From assembly GCA_964505995.1 (NCBI GenBank), contig CAZDLB010000043.1, forward strand, positions 1 through 14,981: a stretch of DNA of 14,981 bases, given 5' to 3'. Positions 1-7,838 of the stretch are shown here, piece by piece (the first letter of the stretch is position 1; each line of letters begins with the position of its first letter). Source of the DNA: JAJRVH01 sp964505995. Its GTDB lineage: Bacteria; Pseudomonadota; Zetaproteobacteria; Mariprofundales; Mariprofundaceae. The notes beneath the pieces were generated by a model, which was not told the origin of the DNA, ran no database searches, and worked only from the letters and a program-made list of their open reading frames with translations. A program made the position numbers and the translations under genes.

Positions 1-2
1 CC

Positions 3-71
3 GGCGAAACGGTCTATCGCATCGGGCATATCCACAAACATGAAGGCGAGATCGTTACGCTGGTGGGTTGA
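3..71 (+). CDS. C-terminal fragment of an unidentified protein (cut by window edge)
   Basis: Only the last 22 codons are present, reading GETVYRIGHIHKHEGEIVTL then VG and a TGA stop at 69-71. The frame is inferred from its having an in-frame stop and protein-like composition. The GE-x-VYRIG pattern loosely resembles the last strands of FHA domains, which would suit a Ser/Thr kinase neighbour, but this is too short to assign. The gene converges with the kinase gene, and 47 bases lie between their stops. That gap holds only a 4-bp hairpin (GCCG-GCTT-CGGC) with no T tract, so no terminator is evident. Confidence 0.4.
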   Translation, partial: GETVYRIGHIHKHEGEIVTLVG

Positions 72-118
72 GCGGCCGGCTTCGGCAGTGCATTGATGGA
101 ACTTGCTGGAATTGCGGT

Positions 119-2563
119 TCAGGCCTGGATCTTCAACCTTGATAAGGCCCGCGCCAGGGCGCCGGCGGACTGATAGCGCTTGTCCGGATCCTTCTGCATC
201 GCCTTGTCGATGATGCGCTTGAGGCTGTCGGAAACCTTCGGATTGAGCTTGCGGATATCCGGATGCGGCTTGTTGATGATGTTGTAGAACAGAGATGCCA
301 GCGAATCGCCGCTGAACGGCTTGTCGCCGGTGAGAAGCACATACATCGTCGAGCCCAGCGAGAAGATGTCGGCGCGATGATCCACCCTGTGCCCCATGGC
401 CTGCTCCGGCGACATGTAGCTCGGCGTGCCCAGAAGCATGCCGGTCTTCGTGCGGCTGTGTGAGGTGATGCGGGCGATGCCGAAGTCGGTGATCTTCACC
501 TGATCCTTCCTGCGATCGATCATCAGGTTCGCCGGCTTCACATCGCGATGCACGATGCCCTCGCCATGGGCATAGTCCAGCGCCCTGGCCGTCTGAATGA
601 TATAGCCAATCACCTTGTCGATCGGCAGCAGCGTATCGGCAGCGGCATGTTCATCGAGCGAATAGCCGTCGATGTATTCCATGGCCATGAAGGCCAGATC
701 ATGTTCCTCACCGACGTCATAGATGGTGACGATGTTCGAATGGTTCAGCCTTCCCGCCGCTGCGGCTTCATGGAAGAAGCGCTCGCGCACCTCCTCGATC
801 TCCTCTGGGGAAAACTCGCTGGTCAGCGGCAGGGTCTTGATGGCGACGATACGATCGATGCTCGGATCGCGGCCGAGATAGACCTCGCCCATCGCGCCCT
901 TGCCGATCATCTTTTCGATCTCGTAGCGGCCGAGCGTTGGCTTGTGATCCATGCCATCGATCAGCAGCGAGGATGTGACCGAGCCGCTGCCCGAGACACC
1001 GGCCGCCTCAAGCTGATGCGCCTTGTCGCGGCGCTTGAGCGCATCGCGGAAGTCCGGGTTGCGGGCGACAATCCATTCGTATGCGGACGCGGCCTGATGG
1101 AAGCGGCGCTTGCGCTCGAACTCCTTGCCGAGGCTGTAGAGCAGTTCCATCGAGTCCGGATCGGATGGCAGTTTTCTGAAAACGGAGAGGGCCTTGTCGA
1201 GGTTGCCGCTCTGCTGGTGCAACAGGCCGAGATCGCGGCGGATATCGGCCGATTCGCGCAGGGCCCGGAGCTTCTGGTCCCGGAACAGGCGCAGAATCAG
1301 CAGGGACGAGAAGGCGAGAAGCAGAAACAGCAGCGGGATTGCAGCCGGAAGCCAGACATGACGCACGAGCAGCAGCCAGGCATCCACGCCGATCAGGGCG
1401 GCCGCCATGACCGGCATCGAGACCCAGGCCAGCCACAATGGCATGCGCGCAAGCAGCAGGAGCAGAACCCCGGCGATGACCAGCAACAGCACGATCTGGA
1501 TCCATGCGGCCTGGGGATGGAGGCGGTAATAATGCTGATCGAGAATGGCGGTGATGGTCTGTGCCATCATTTCCCGGTCGGAAAGCGTGCCCACCGGGGT
1601 TGGCCAGATCGCGCGTTCCGGCTCACCGATCAGAATGATCTTGTTCGCGAATTCGCGCCAGGCGGTCTTGCCCTGGATGACCTCGGAGGCCTGCATCAAG
1701 GGATAGGGTTCCGAGCTTCCGGATGCGGAGCTGAAGCCGATCAGCAGCCGCCCATCGCGATCCAATGGAAGCGACAAGTCGCCATAGCGGATTTTCCGCC
1801 TGTCGATACGGATGCTCTGCGTATGACCCTGGGCCTGCTTGACGGCCAGCAGCAGGGCCAGGCTCGGAAGCCAGCGATCCGCTGTGGCGGTCAGGATGCG
1901 CGGCGCCAGCGGGTCCAGATCCACGATGGATGTGTCCCCGACACCGGAAGCCTCCTCGACGAATCGCGTCAGCGGCAGCGCGCGAATGCGCCGGAAGCGC
2001 GGTTTTCCGTTCCCCTGGATCTGAGCATTCAACAGCCTCGGCTTGATCGCCTCTTCCGGGAGTGGTGAGGATTTCCCGCTGGCCGATTGGGAGCGGAAGC
2101 CCAGATAGATCCCGGCTGTGGCATGAATCGCCTGGCTCAGGCGTGCATCCACATCGGAAAGCCACTTGCCCTCGGCCGCCAGGCGACGGATGCCGGCGGC
2201 GGTCTTCGGCATCTTCCTTGCCACCACTGAACTCAGATCGCGGATTCCGTCCCAGCGCTTGTTGGCGGAGACATCCTCGATGGGAGCGGAAAGATTCAGA
2301 TCCAGACCCACCGCGGCCGGGTGATGCCTGCTGATTTCGCGCAGCAGCCGGATCAGCTGCTCGCGCGGTCGCGCATCATCCAGCTCGATGCGGATGATGT
2401 TCTGGGTTACCGATGAGGTATGGGTCGGCATCAGCAGCTGATACCAGGCGCGTTCCAGCGGATTGTTCAGGGCAGGCTGATACCATGCCCAGGCCATGGC
2501 CGCGGCCGTCAGGAGCATGAGAATCAGGCTGCCCGCCCCCGGTCGAAATGCTCGAGCGATCAT
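119..2563 (-). CDS. Membrane-anchored CHASE2-TPR-Ser/Thr protein kinase
   Basis: This 814-residue protein is predicted to sense a signal in the periplasm and phosphorylate Ser/Thr of cytoplasmic targets. A signal-anchor helix (about 11-28) is followed by a CHASE2-like periplasmic domain (about 35-345) and three membrane helices (about 354-373, 379-399, 404-424). A short TPR-like stretch (about 440-510) precedes a complete Hanks-type kinase domain (about 545-812). Kinase residues visible are the glycine loop GKGAMG (554-559), Lys576 in VAIK, Glu599 of helix C, HRDVKPAN with Asp674, DFG at 693-695 and SPE at 718-720, so it should be active. The kinase is C-terminal to the membrane part, the reverse of PknB-type receptor kinases. 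The ATG at 2563 gives an intact signal anchor. No strong Shine-Dalgarno is seen (AGGGGA lies about 15 bases upstream). It stands alone, divergent from the nitroreductase. The substrate and signal are unknown. Confidence 0.93.
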   Translation of the reverse strand: MIARAFRPGAGSLILMLLTAAAMAWAWYQPALNNPLERAWYQLLMPTHTSSVTQNIIRIELDDARPREQLIRLLREISRHHPAAVGLDLNLSAPIEDVSANKRWDGIRDLSSVVARKMPKTAAGIRRLAAEGKWLSDVDARLSQAIHATAGIYLGFRSQSASGKSSPLPEEAIKPRLLNAQIQGNGKPRFRRIRALPLTRFVEEASGVGDTSIVDLDPLAPRILTATADRWLPSLALLLAVKQAQGHTQSIRIDRRKIRYGDLSLPLDRDGRLLIGFSSASGSSEPYPLMQASEVIQGKTAWREFANKIILIGEPERAIWPTPVGTLSDREMMAQTITAILDQHYYRLHPQAAWIQIVLLLVIAGVLLLLLARMPLWLAWVSMPVMAAALIGVDAWLLLVRHVWLPAAIPLLFLLLAFSSLLILRLFRDQKLRALRESADIRRDLGLLHQQSGNLDKALSVFRKLPSDPDSMELLYSLGKEFERKRRFHQAASAYEWIVARNPDFRDALKRRDKAHQLEAAGVSGSGSVTSSLLIDGMDHKPTLGRYEIEKMIGKGAMGEVYLGRDPSIDRIVAIKTLPLTSEFSPEEIEEVRERFFHEAAAAGRLNHSNIVTIYDVGEEHDLAFMAMEYIDGYSLDEHAAADTLLPIDKVIGYIIQTARALDYAHGEGIVHRDVKPANLMIDRRKDQVKITDFGIARITSHSRTKTGMLLGTPSYMSPEQAMGHRVDHRADIFSLGSTMYVLLTGDKPFSGDSLASLFYNIINKPHPDIRKLNPKVSDSLKRIIDKAMQKDPDKRYQSAGALARALSRLKIQA

Positions 2564-2607
2564 CTATGCCTAACATAGTCCCCTGAACTTTGGCTGCCAA
2601 GCCTTGG
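2564..2607 (-). promoter_or_regulatory. Candidate kinase promoter with nested palindromes
   Basis: Read on the - strand, TTGGCA (2600-2595) is followed after 17 bases by TATGTT (2577-2572), a plausible sigma70 pair. Palindromes sit on both elements: TTGGC-T-GCCAA (2590-2600), overlapping CCAAG-C-CTTGG (2597-2607), covers the -35, and CTATG-N5-CATAG (2564-2578) covers the -10. If used, transcription would start only about two bases before the kinase ATG, giving a nearly leaderless mRNA. The same gap must carry signals for the divergent nitroreductase, for which I see no convincing promoter. Confidence 0.3.
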
Positions 2608-2647
2608 GGATTGCCGTACACGGGTCACAGCGCGTAGGGTGATGCCC

Positions 2648-3319
2648 ATGGATGTCCGGGATGCCTTGCTGGCGCGCCGCTCGGTTCGCGCCTTTACCGA
2701 CCGGCCGGTGCCCAGGGAAACCATCGAGTCGCTGCTGGATCTGGCCCGGCATGCGCCCAGCGGCGCCAACAGCCAGCCCTGGCATGTGGCCGTCGTCAGC
2801 GGTGCGACGAAGCAGCGTCTGCAACAGAGGATGGAAGCGCGCTTCCGCGCCGGCGAGCGGGGACAGATGGACTATGCCTACTATCCGGAGCGCTGGTTTT
2901 CCCCCTATCTGGAACGGCGCCGCGCCTGCGGCCTGCAACTGTATTCGGCGCTGGGCATTGGCCGGGAGGACAGGCAGCGCCAGGCCGATCAGTGGGCCGC
3001 CAACTACCGCGCCTTCGATGCGCCGGTGGCGCTGTATTTCTTTCTCGAAAAGGGGATGGCGACCGGCGCGTTCATCGATTCGGGCATGTTCATGCAATCG
3101 CTGATGCTGGCGGCCGTCGAAATGGGGCTTGCGACCTGCCCGCAGGCGGCGCTTGGCGAGTATCCCGATCTCGTCAAGGCCGAGCTCGGCTATCCAGGGG
3201 ACTGGATTCTGCTGTGCGGCATGGCGCTGGGTTATGCCGATGAGGATGCCGCGATCAACGGCTATCGCACGCCGCGGGAGCCGGTATCGGCCTTCACCCG
3301 CTTCTTCGATGGGGAATAG
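2648..3319 (+). CDS. Nitroreductase family FMN-dependent oxidoreductase
   Basis: This is a 223-residue member of the nitroreductase superfamily, soluble flavoenzymes that use NAD(P)H to reduce nitro compounds, quinones or similar acceptors; the true substrate cannot be read from sequence. The N-terminal RRSVR (10-14) and SGANSQPWH (38-46) are typical FMN-contact motifs, and the glycine-rich end of the domain (near GMALGYAD) is present. Length is normal. I chose the ATG at 2648 because TAGGGTG lies 6 bases upstream. The ATG at 2642 and GTG at 2639 are in-frame alternatives that would overlap that ribosome site. It is the first gene of a + strand run with metA, metY and purN, and the gap to metA is 29 bases, so co-transcription is likely. 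Its last five codons including the stop are tandemly duplicated. Confidence 0.9.
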   Translation: MDVRDALLARRSVRAFTDRPVPRETIESLLDLARHAPSGANSQPWHVAVVSGATKQRLQQRMEARFRAGERGQMDYAYYPERWFSPYLERRRACGLQLYSALGIGREDRQRQADQWAANYRAFDAPVALYFFLEKGMATGAFIDSGMFMQSLMLAAVEMGLATCPQAALGEYPDLVKAELGYPGDWILLCGMALGYADEDAAINGYRTPREPVSAFTRFFDGE

Positions 3320-3334
3320 TTCGATGGGGAATCG
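3305..3334 (+). repeat. 15-bp tandem duplication across the nitroreductase stop
   Basis: TTCGATGGGGAATAG (3305-3319) is followed directly by TTCGATGGGGAATCG (3320-3334), with 14 of 15 bases identical. The first copy encodes the last residues FDGE and the TAG stop. In the second copy the stop has become TCG. The second copy runs into GGGGGA, which sits 9 bases before the metA ATG and probably serves as its ribosome binding site. Confidence 0.8.
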
Positions 3335-3348
3335 GGGGATGATCCGTC

Positions 3349-4386
3349 ATGCCGCTGGTTGAACACCGGGCGCTTCCGGCCTTTGCCAAGCTGCGCCAGC
3401 GCGGCGAGAAGGTGCTGACGCTCGATCAGGCGCTCAGACAGGATATCCGCGAGCTGCACATCGGTCTGCTGAACATGATGCCCGATGCGGCCCTGGTCGC
3501 CACCGAGATGCAGTTCATGCGTCTGGTCGGCAGCTGCAACCAGATCGCGCAGTTCTTCGTGCACCCGTTTACCGTTCCGGGGCTTCAGCGCAGCGCCGAG
3601 AGCCAGGCCTATATCGAGCGCTATTACAAAAGCTTCGATGAAATCCGGCAGATGGGGCTGGATGCGCTGATCGTGACCGGCGCCAATGTCAGCAACCCGT
3701 CCCTGGATCAGGAACCGTTCTGGGAGCCGCTGAGCCGGGTCATCGAATGGGCGGATGAGCATGTCACCAGCGTGCTCTGTTCCTGTCTGGCCACGCATGC
3801 GCTGGCCAAGATGCTGTATCACATCGAACGCGAGCACATGGGCGAAAAACTCTGGGGCGTGTATTCGCATCGGGTCGTGCGACCGGAGCACCCGCTGCTG
3901 CGCGATACGAATACGCGTTTCGACGTGCCCCATTCGCGATACAATCAGCTCCGGCGCGAGGCGATGGAAAAGGCGGGTCTGACCATCCTGATCGACAGCG
4001 AACGCGCCGGCGTGCACATGGCCGTGAGCCCGGATCAGTATCGTCTGGTCTTTTTCCAGGGGCATCCGGAATACGACACGAACAGCCTGCTCAAGGAATA
4101 CAAGCGTGAGGTCACACGCTTCTTCACCGGCGAGCGCGAGGACTATCCGCCGATGCCGGAGAACTATCTGAACGAGGATGCCGCCGCGATCGCCGAGCGC
4201 TATGCAGAACAGGTGAAGCAGGCCAGGCAGCAGGGCCGGGAGATGCCACCGTTTCCCGAGGCGCATCTCGAGCCTTTACTTGAAAACACCTGGCGCGATA
4301 CTGCGAAGTCCATCGTCAACAACTGGCTGGGCATGGTGTATGAACGCACCGATTTCGATGGGCCCAGACCCGCAGCTCGCAGCTGA
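3349..4386 (+). CDS. metA: Homoserine O-acyltransferase, MetA family
   Basis: This enzyme acylates the hydroxyl of homoserine with an acetyl or succinyl group from CoA, committing it to methionine. The 345-residue protein aligns by eye with E. coli MetA throughout: LLNMMP near 40-45, the nucleophile Cys146 (equivalent to Cys142) in a CSCLATH context, and GHPEYD with His239 and Glu241. Residue 115 in TGANVS aligns with the position that is Gly111 in succinyl-using E. coli MetA and Glu111 in acetyl-using Bacillus MetA, but here it is Ser, so the acyl donor is uncertain. The C-terminal region is longer than in E. coli (309 residues) through an inserted charged segment around 262-305. The gene is 20 bases upstream of metY, whose product consumes acylhomoserine. 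No SAM riboswitch fits the 29-base leader gap. Confidence 0.93.
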   Translation: MPLVEHRALPAFAKLRQRGEKVLTLDQALRQDIRELHIGLLNMMPDAALVATEMQFMRLVGSCNQIAQFFVHPFTVPGLQRSAESQAYIERYYKSFDEIRQMGLDALIVTGANVSNPSLDQEPFWEPLSRVIEWADEHVTSVLCSCLATHALAKMLYHIEREHMGEKLWGVYSHRVVRPEHPLLRDTNTRFDVPHSRYNQLRREAMEKAGLTILIDSERAGVHMAVSPDQYRLVFFQGHPEYDTNSLLKEYKREVTRFFTGEREDYPPMPENYLNEDAAAIAERYAEQVKQARQQGREMPPFPEAHLEPLLENTWRDTAKSIVNNWLGMVYERTDFDGPRPAARS

Positions 4387-4395
4387 GGAAGACAG

Positions 4396-4402
4396 AAGGG
4401 AG
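4396..4402 (+). promoter_or_regulatory. Strong ribosome binding site of metY
   Basis: AAGGGAG lies 4 bases before the ATG at 4407, inside the 20-base metA-metY gap. It fixes the metY start and suggests efficient independent initiation on the shared mRNA. Confidence 0.6.
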
Positions 4403-4406
4403 TCCG

Positions 4407-5681
4407 ATGAAGAAGGAAACGATCGCCATCCATGCCGGATATGAAACCGATCCGGTGACCAAATCCGTAGCCGTGCCGATCTATCAGACCGTCGCCTACG
4501 AGTTCGACAACGCCCAGCATGGCGCGGATCTGTTCAATCTGGCCGTTCCGGGGAACATCTATACCCGCATCATGAATCCGACCGCCGACGTGCTGGAGAA
4601 GCGCATGGCGGAGCTGGATGGCGGCATCGCGGGCCTGGCCACGAGCGCGGGCAGCGCGGCCATCAACTACGCGATCCAGACGATTGCGCGCATGGGCAAC
4701 AATATCGTCAGTGTGCCGATGCTCTACGGCGGCACCTATACCCTGTTCGCGCACATGCTCCCCAGCCAGGGCATCGAGGTTCGCTTTGCCGAGAACGACA
4801 GCCCCGAGGCGCTGGAGAAGCTGATCGATGACAAGACCTCGGCCGTCTATTGCGAATCCATCGGCAATCCGGCCGGCAACATCGTCGATCTGGAGGCTAT
4901 CTGTGCGATGGCAGAGCGTCACGGCGTGCCGGTGATCGTGGACAACACCGTGGCGCCGACGCTGATCCGGCCGATCGATTATGGCGCGGCCATCGTCGTC
5001 TATTCCCTGACCAAGTATGTGGGCGGTCACGGCAACTCGCTGGGTGGCATGATCGTCGACTCCGGCCGTTTCCCGTGGGCCGAGCATGCCGAGCGTTTTC
5101 CGATGCTCAACGAACCGGAGCCTTCCTATCATGGCGTTGTCTATACCGAAGCACTGGGCGAGGCGGCCTTCATCGGGCGCGCGCGTACGGTGCCGCTGCG
5201 CAATACCGGCGCGGCCATCAGCCCGATGAACGCCTTTCTGATCCTTCAGGGGCTTGAAACGCTGCCGCTGCGCATGGAGCGCCATTGCGACAATGCCATC
5301 GCCGTGGCCCGGCATCTGAAGGCGCATCCATCGGTGGCCTGGGTGCAGTTCGCCGGGCTTGAGGATTCGCCCTATTACGAGCTGGCGAAGAAATACACCA
5401 ATGGCCGGCCATCAGCGCTGCTGACCTTCGGCGTCAAGGGGGGCTTCGAGGCTGCCGTGAAGTTCTATGATGCGCTGAAGCTGTTCAAGCGGCTGGTCAA
5501 CATCGGCGATGCCAAGTCGCTGGCCGCGCATCCGGCCTCGACGACGCACCGCCAGCTGACCGAGGCCGAGCTGGAAACCGCTGGCGTGACGCCGGACATG
5601 ATCCGGCTGTGCATCGGCATCGAGCATATCGACGATATCCTTGAGGATATCGATCAGGCGCTGGAAGCCTCGCAGCGCTAG
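4407..5681 (+). CDS. metY: O-acetylhomoserine sulfhydrylase (MetY type)
   Basis: This is a cytosolic PLP enzyme that replaces the acyl group of O-acyl-homoserine with sulfide, giving homocysteine directly without cystathionine. The 424-residue length matches MetY rather than the shorter cystathionine synthases. The fold-type I motifs are complete: YTRIMNPT (52-59) for phosphate contact from the neighbouring subunit, Asp179 in VIVDNT for the ring nitrogen, and the Schiff-base Lys203 in SLTKYVGGHG. The C-terminal signature with LAAHPASTTH and IRLCIGIEHIDDI is present. It is directly downstream of metA, so the two encode homoserine-to-homocysteine conversion by direct sulfhydrylation. Use of O-succinylhomoserine instead is possible, depending on what MetA makes. 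Its TAG stop overlaps by one base an in-frame GTG that could start purN. Confidence 0.94.
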   Translation: MKKETIAIHAGYETDPVTKSVAVPIYQTVAYEFDNAQHGADLFNLAVPGNIYTRIMNPTADVLEKRMAELDGGIAGLATSAGSAAINYAIQTIARMGNNIVSVPMLYGGTYTLFAHMLPSQGIEVRFAENDSPEALEKLIDDKTSAVYCESIGNPAGNIVDLEAICAMAERHGVPVIVDNTVAPTLIRPIDYGAAIVVYSLTKYVGGHGNSLGGMIVDSGRFPWAEHAERFPMLNEPEPSYHGVVYTEALGEAAFIGRARTVPLRNTGAAISPMNAFLILQGLETLPLRMERHCDNAIAVARHLKAHPSVAWVQFAGLEDSPYYELAKKYTNGRPSALLTFGVKGGFEAAVKFYDALKLFKRLVNIGDAKSLAAHPASTTHRQLTEAELETAGVTPDMIRLCIGIEHIDDILEDIDQALEASQR

Positions 5682-5695
5682 TGCGATCCGGCGAT

Positions 5696-6328
5696 ATGCA
5701 TTCGGAACAGCGGAAACCGGCCGACATCGCTGTCATGGCCTCGGGCAAGGGCAGCAATCTGAAGGTGATTCTGGATGCGGCCGCGCGTGGCGAATGTCCG
5801 GTGCGGGTGCGGGTCGTGATCTCCGATCGCGCCGATGCGAAGGCGCTGGAGATTGCCCGCCAGGCAGGTGTACCCGACGTGCGCCATATCAGTCCGGCCG
5901 ACTTTGCGGACCGGGTATCGTTCGACCTGGCCTGTGCCGATGTCATCGAGGCAGCCGGTTGCGAATGGATCGTGCTGGCCGGATACATGCGCATCCTTTC
6001 CTCGGCCTTCGTGCAGCGTTTTGCCGAGCGCATCATCAACATCCATCCGGCATTGCTGCCGGCCTTCACCGGCGCCGATGGTGTGGGCGATGCGCTGGAA
6101 TACGGGGTGAAGATCAGCGGCTGTACCGTGCATCTGGTGGACGAGGTGCTCGATGGCGGGCCGATCCTGGCCCAGGCCGCGGTTCCCGTGCATGACGATG
6201 ACACGCGCGAGAGCCTGCATGCGCGCATCCAGGTTGCCGAGCACCGTCTCTATCCGGAAACCCTGAAGCGCATGGTCGAGCAGGGCTTTCATCTCGACGG
6301 GCGGCGCGTCATCTGGAATCGCCGCTGA
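5696..6328 (+). CDS. purN: Phosphoribosylglycinamide formyltransferase (PurN)
   Basis: PurN transfers a formyl group from 10-formyltetrahydrofolate to GAR, the third step of purine synthesis, in the cytosol. Counted from this ATG (210 residues), it shows MASGKGSNL (14-22) for the phosphate site and the catalytic trio Asn105 and His107 in INIHPALLP plus Asp143 in EVLDGG. The 36-residue spacing from His to Asp equals that of E. coli PurN (His108 and Asp144). The loop after LLP reads AFTGADGVGDALEYGVK, unlike the KYPGLHTH of enteric enzymes. A GTG at 5681, touching the metY stop, would add five residues. Neither start has a clear Shine-Dalgarno, so I prefer the ATG. Its usual partner purM is absent, and it is the last gene of the nitroreductase-metA-metY run. 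It converges with the histidine kinase gene, leaving 2 bases between stops. Confidence 0.93.
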   Translation: MHSEQRKPADIAVMASGKGSNLKVILDAAARGECPVRVRVVISDRADAKALEIARQAGVPDVRHISPADFADRVSFDLACADVIEAAGCEWIVLAGYMRILSSAFVQRFAERIINIHPALLPAFTGADGVGDALEYGVKISGCTVHLVDEVLDGGPILAQAAVPVHDDDTRESLHARIQVAEHRLYPETLKRMVEQGFHLDGRRVIWNRR

Positions 6329-6330
6329 TC

Positions 6331-7827
6331 TCAGCCGCCGGCCGTGGTCTGGAGAATGCCTTTCAGGCGCTGCTGAAGTCGGGGGTCGGGTCCGGCCAGC
6401 GGCAGCCGGATGAAGAATTCCGCGCCCTGGCCCGGCTCGCTTTTGACCCAGATATCGCCGCCATGGGCATCGACGATGCGCTTGCAGATCGCCAGTCCCA
6501 GTCCGGCGCCCTCGCCTTCCCTGCGGCAGCGAGCATCATCGGCGCGGAAGAAGCGGTCGAACAGATACCGCTGCTGTTCCTCGGAGATGCCGGCGCCCTC
6601 GTCACGCACCGAGATGATGGCCGAGTGATCCACGGCGCGACCGGTCAGGTAGACCGTGGAGCCTTCGGGGGCATGCTTGAAGGCATTGTTCAACAGATTC
6701 ATGACCGCCCGCTCGAGCATGCCACTATCCCCCATCACCGTCAGTCCATCGTCGATGTCCATCTCCAGCTTCAGATGATGGCTGTCGAACAGGATCAGAT
6801 GCTGCTGGCCGACCTCCTGCAGCAACAGTGACAGGTCGATCTCATCCTGGGTCATCTCGAACTGCCCGGCATCGGCGCGGGCCAGTGTCAGCAGATCGTT
6901 GACGATGGTCTGGATGCGGTTGATGGTCTCCAGCTGCTGACGCAGGATCTCCTCGTATTCCTCCGGTGTTCGCGGATGTCTCAGCGCCACCTCGATTTCG
7001 CCCTTGAGGATGGTCAGTGGCAGCCGCAGCTCGTGCGAGGCATCGGCAACGAAGCGCTTCTGCGACTGGAAGCTGGTTTCCAGATCGGCAAACATCTTGT
7101 TCAGCACCTGCACGAGCGTGCGGATCTCCCGGTCCTGGGATTTCGACGTAAGGCGACGGGACAGATCGCCGGCGGCTACGGCGCGCGCGGTGGCCGTGAT
7201 GTCCTCCAGGGGCCGAAGCGCCTTCTTGGCCATGTAATAACCCGCGACGGCCGAGATGATGATGGAGATGATGCCCATGATGCCGCCGAGCAGATACAGC
7301 AGGTTCAGCACGGCGCGGATATCCCCGGTGCTGCGCCCGAGCAGCAGCACGGCCACGGTCTGGCCAGCGCGGTGAATCGGCATCGCGATCACGCGCAGGT
7401 TGTCCCGCTGCAACAGCGATTCCGTCGAGGCAAAAGCCACGACATCGTCGCCGAAGGCCCGGGCCAGCGCCCGGCTGACATTGTTGCCGCCGCGATTGAT
7501 CAGCGAACGATCCGAGCGGAAGACCACCGTGCCGTTGGAGGCGATCAGCTGGATGGCGCCCGGATAATGGTTCGCGAAGCTCGACAGGTGTCCGGTCCAG
7601 AAATAGAACGGCGAGTGCTCCAGTTCACTGGCGACGGTCCGGGCCTGTTCCCGGAGCTGTTCATCGACGTCGGTATAGACCCTTTGCGACAGGGCCACAT
7701 AGAGAAGCACGGCCGCCAGCAGGATGATGCCAAACTCCAGCGAGACATAGAGCAGCGCCAGGCGACCGCGAAAGGTGCGCAGAAAGATCGAGCGCCGGAG
7801 CCGGGGGAAGCTGAAGAGACGGGCCAG
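6331..7827 (-). CDS. Two-component sensor histidine kinase, probable CTG start
   Basis: This membrane sensor kinase is predicted to autophosphorylate and pass phosphate to the response regulator encoded just upstream. From CTG at 7827 it has 498 residues: a membrane helix (about 23-47), a periplasmic sensor of about 125 residues, a second helix (about 175-199), HAMP, HisKA with His265 in SHELRLPL (the usual T of ELRTPL is L), and an ATPase domain with N box NLLNNAFKH, DEGAGI and GEGAGLGLAI. The first ATG/GTG/TTG codon in frame is GTG at 7710, but starting there would cut the first helix in half. The open frame continues upstream to a stop at 7854 and encodes a basic segment plus a full helix. 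CTG at 7827 has GAGG 6 bases upstream, overlapping the regulator's TGA. CTG at 7839 is a weaker option. The signal is unknown. Confidence 0.88.
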   Translation of the reverse strand: MARLFSFPRLRRSIFLRTFRGRLALLYVSLEFGIILLAAVLLYVALSQRVYTDVDEQLREQARTVASELEHSPFYFWTGHLSSFANHYPGAIQLIASNGTVVFRSDRSLINRGGNNVSRALARAFGDDVVAFASTESLLQRDNLRVIAMPIHRAGQTVAVLLLGRSTGDIRAVLNLLYLLGGIMGIISIIISAVAGYYMAKKALRPLEDITATARAVAAGDLSRRLTSKSQDREIRTLVQVLNKMFADLETSFQSQKRFVADASHELRLPLTILKGEIEVALRHPRTPEEYEEILRQQLETINRIQTIVNDLLTLARADAGQFEMTQDEIDLSLLLQEVGQQHLILFDSHHLKLEMDIDDGLTVMGDSGMLERAVMNLLNNAFKHAPEGSTVYLTGRAVDHSAIISVRDEGAGISEEQQRYLFDRFFRADDARCRREGEGAGLGLAICKRIVDAHGGDIWVKSEPGQGAEFFIRLPLAGPDPRLQQRLKGILQTTAGG

Positions 7828-7833
7828 AGCCGG

Positions 7834-7838
7834 CCTCA
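7834..7838 (-). promoter_or_regulatory. Ribosome binding site deciding the kinase start
   Basis: On the - strand TGAGG (7838-7834) combines the response regulator stop codon TGA with a GAGG core. It lies 6 bases from CTG 7827, good spacing for initiation by terminating ribosomes. No comparable site precedes GTG 7710. Confidence 0.4.

Noticed and set aside
548..2068. 506-codon open frame antisense to the kinase
   Set aside because: It lies wholly opposite a kinase with every catalytic motif. Long antisense frames are expected at high GC, and this one has repetitive Q/R/H-rich composition and no recognisable domain.
3320..3348. Possible SAM riboswitch or Met regulator site before metA
   Set aside because: The gap is only 29 bases, taken up by the tandem repeat and the ribosome site, and shows no MetJ or MetR type motif.
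4200..5327. 375-codon antisense frame over metA and metY, and similar frames at 3262-4266, 6976-7944 and 12101-13222
   Set aside because: All are mirror frames of well-identified genes, rich in H, R, Q and G, without motifs or ribosome sites.
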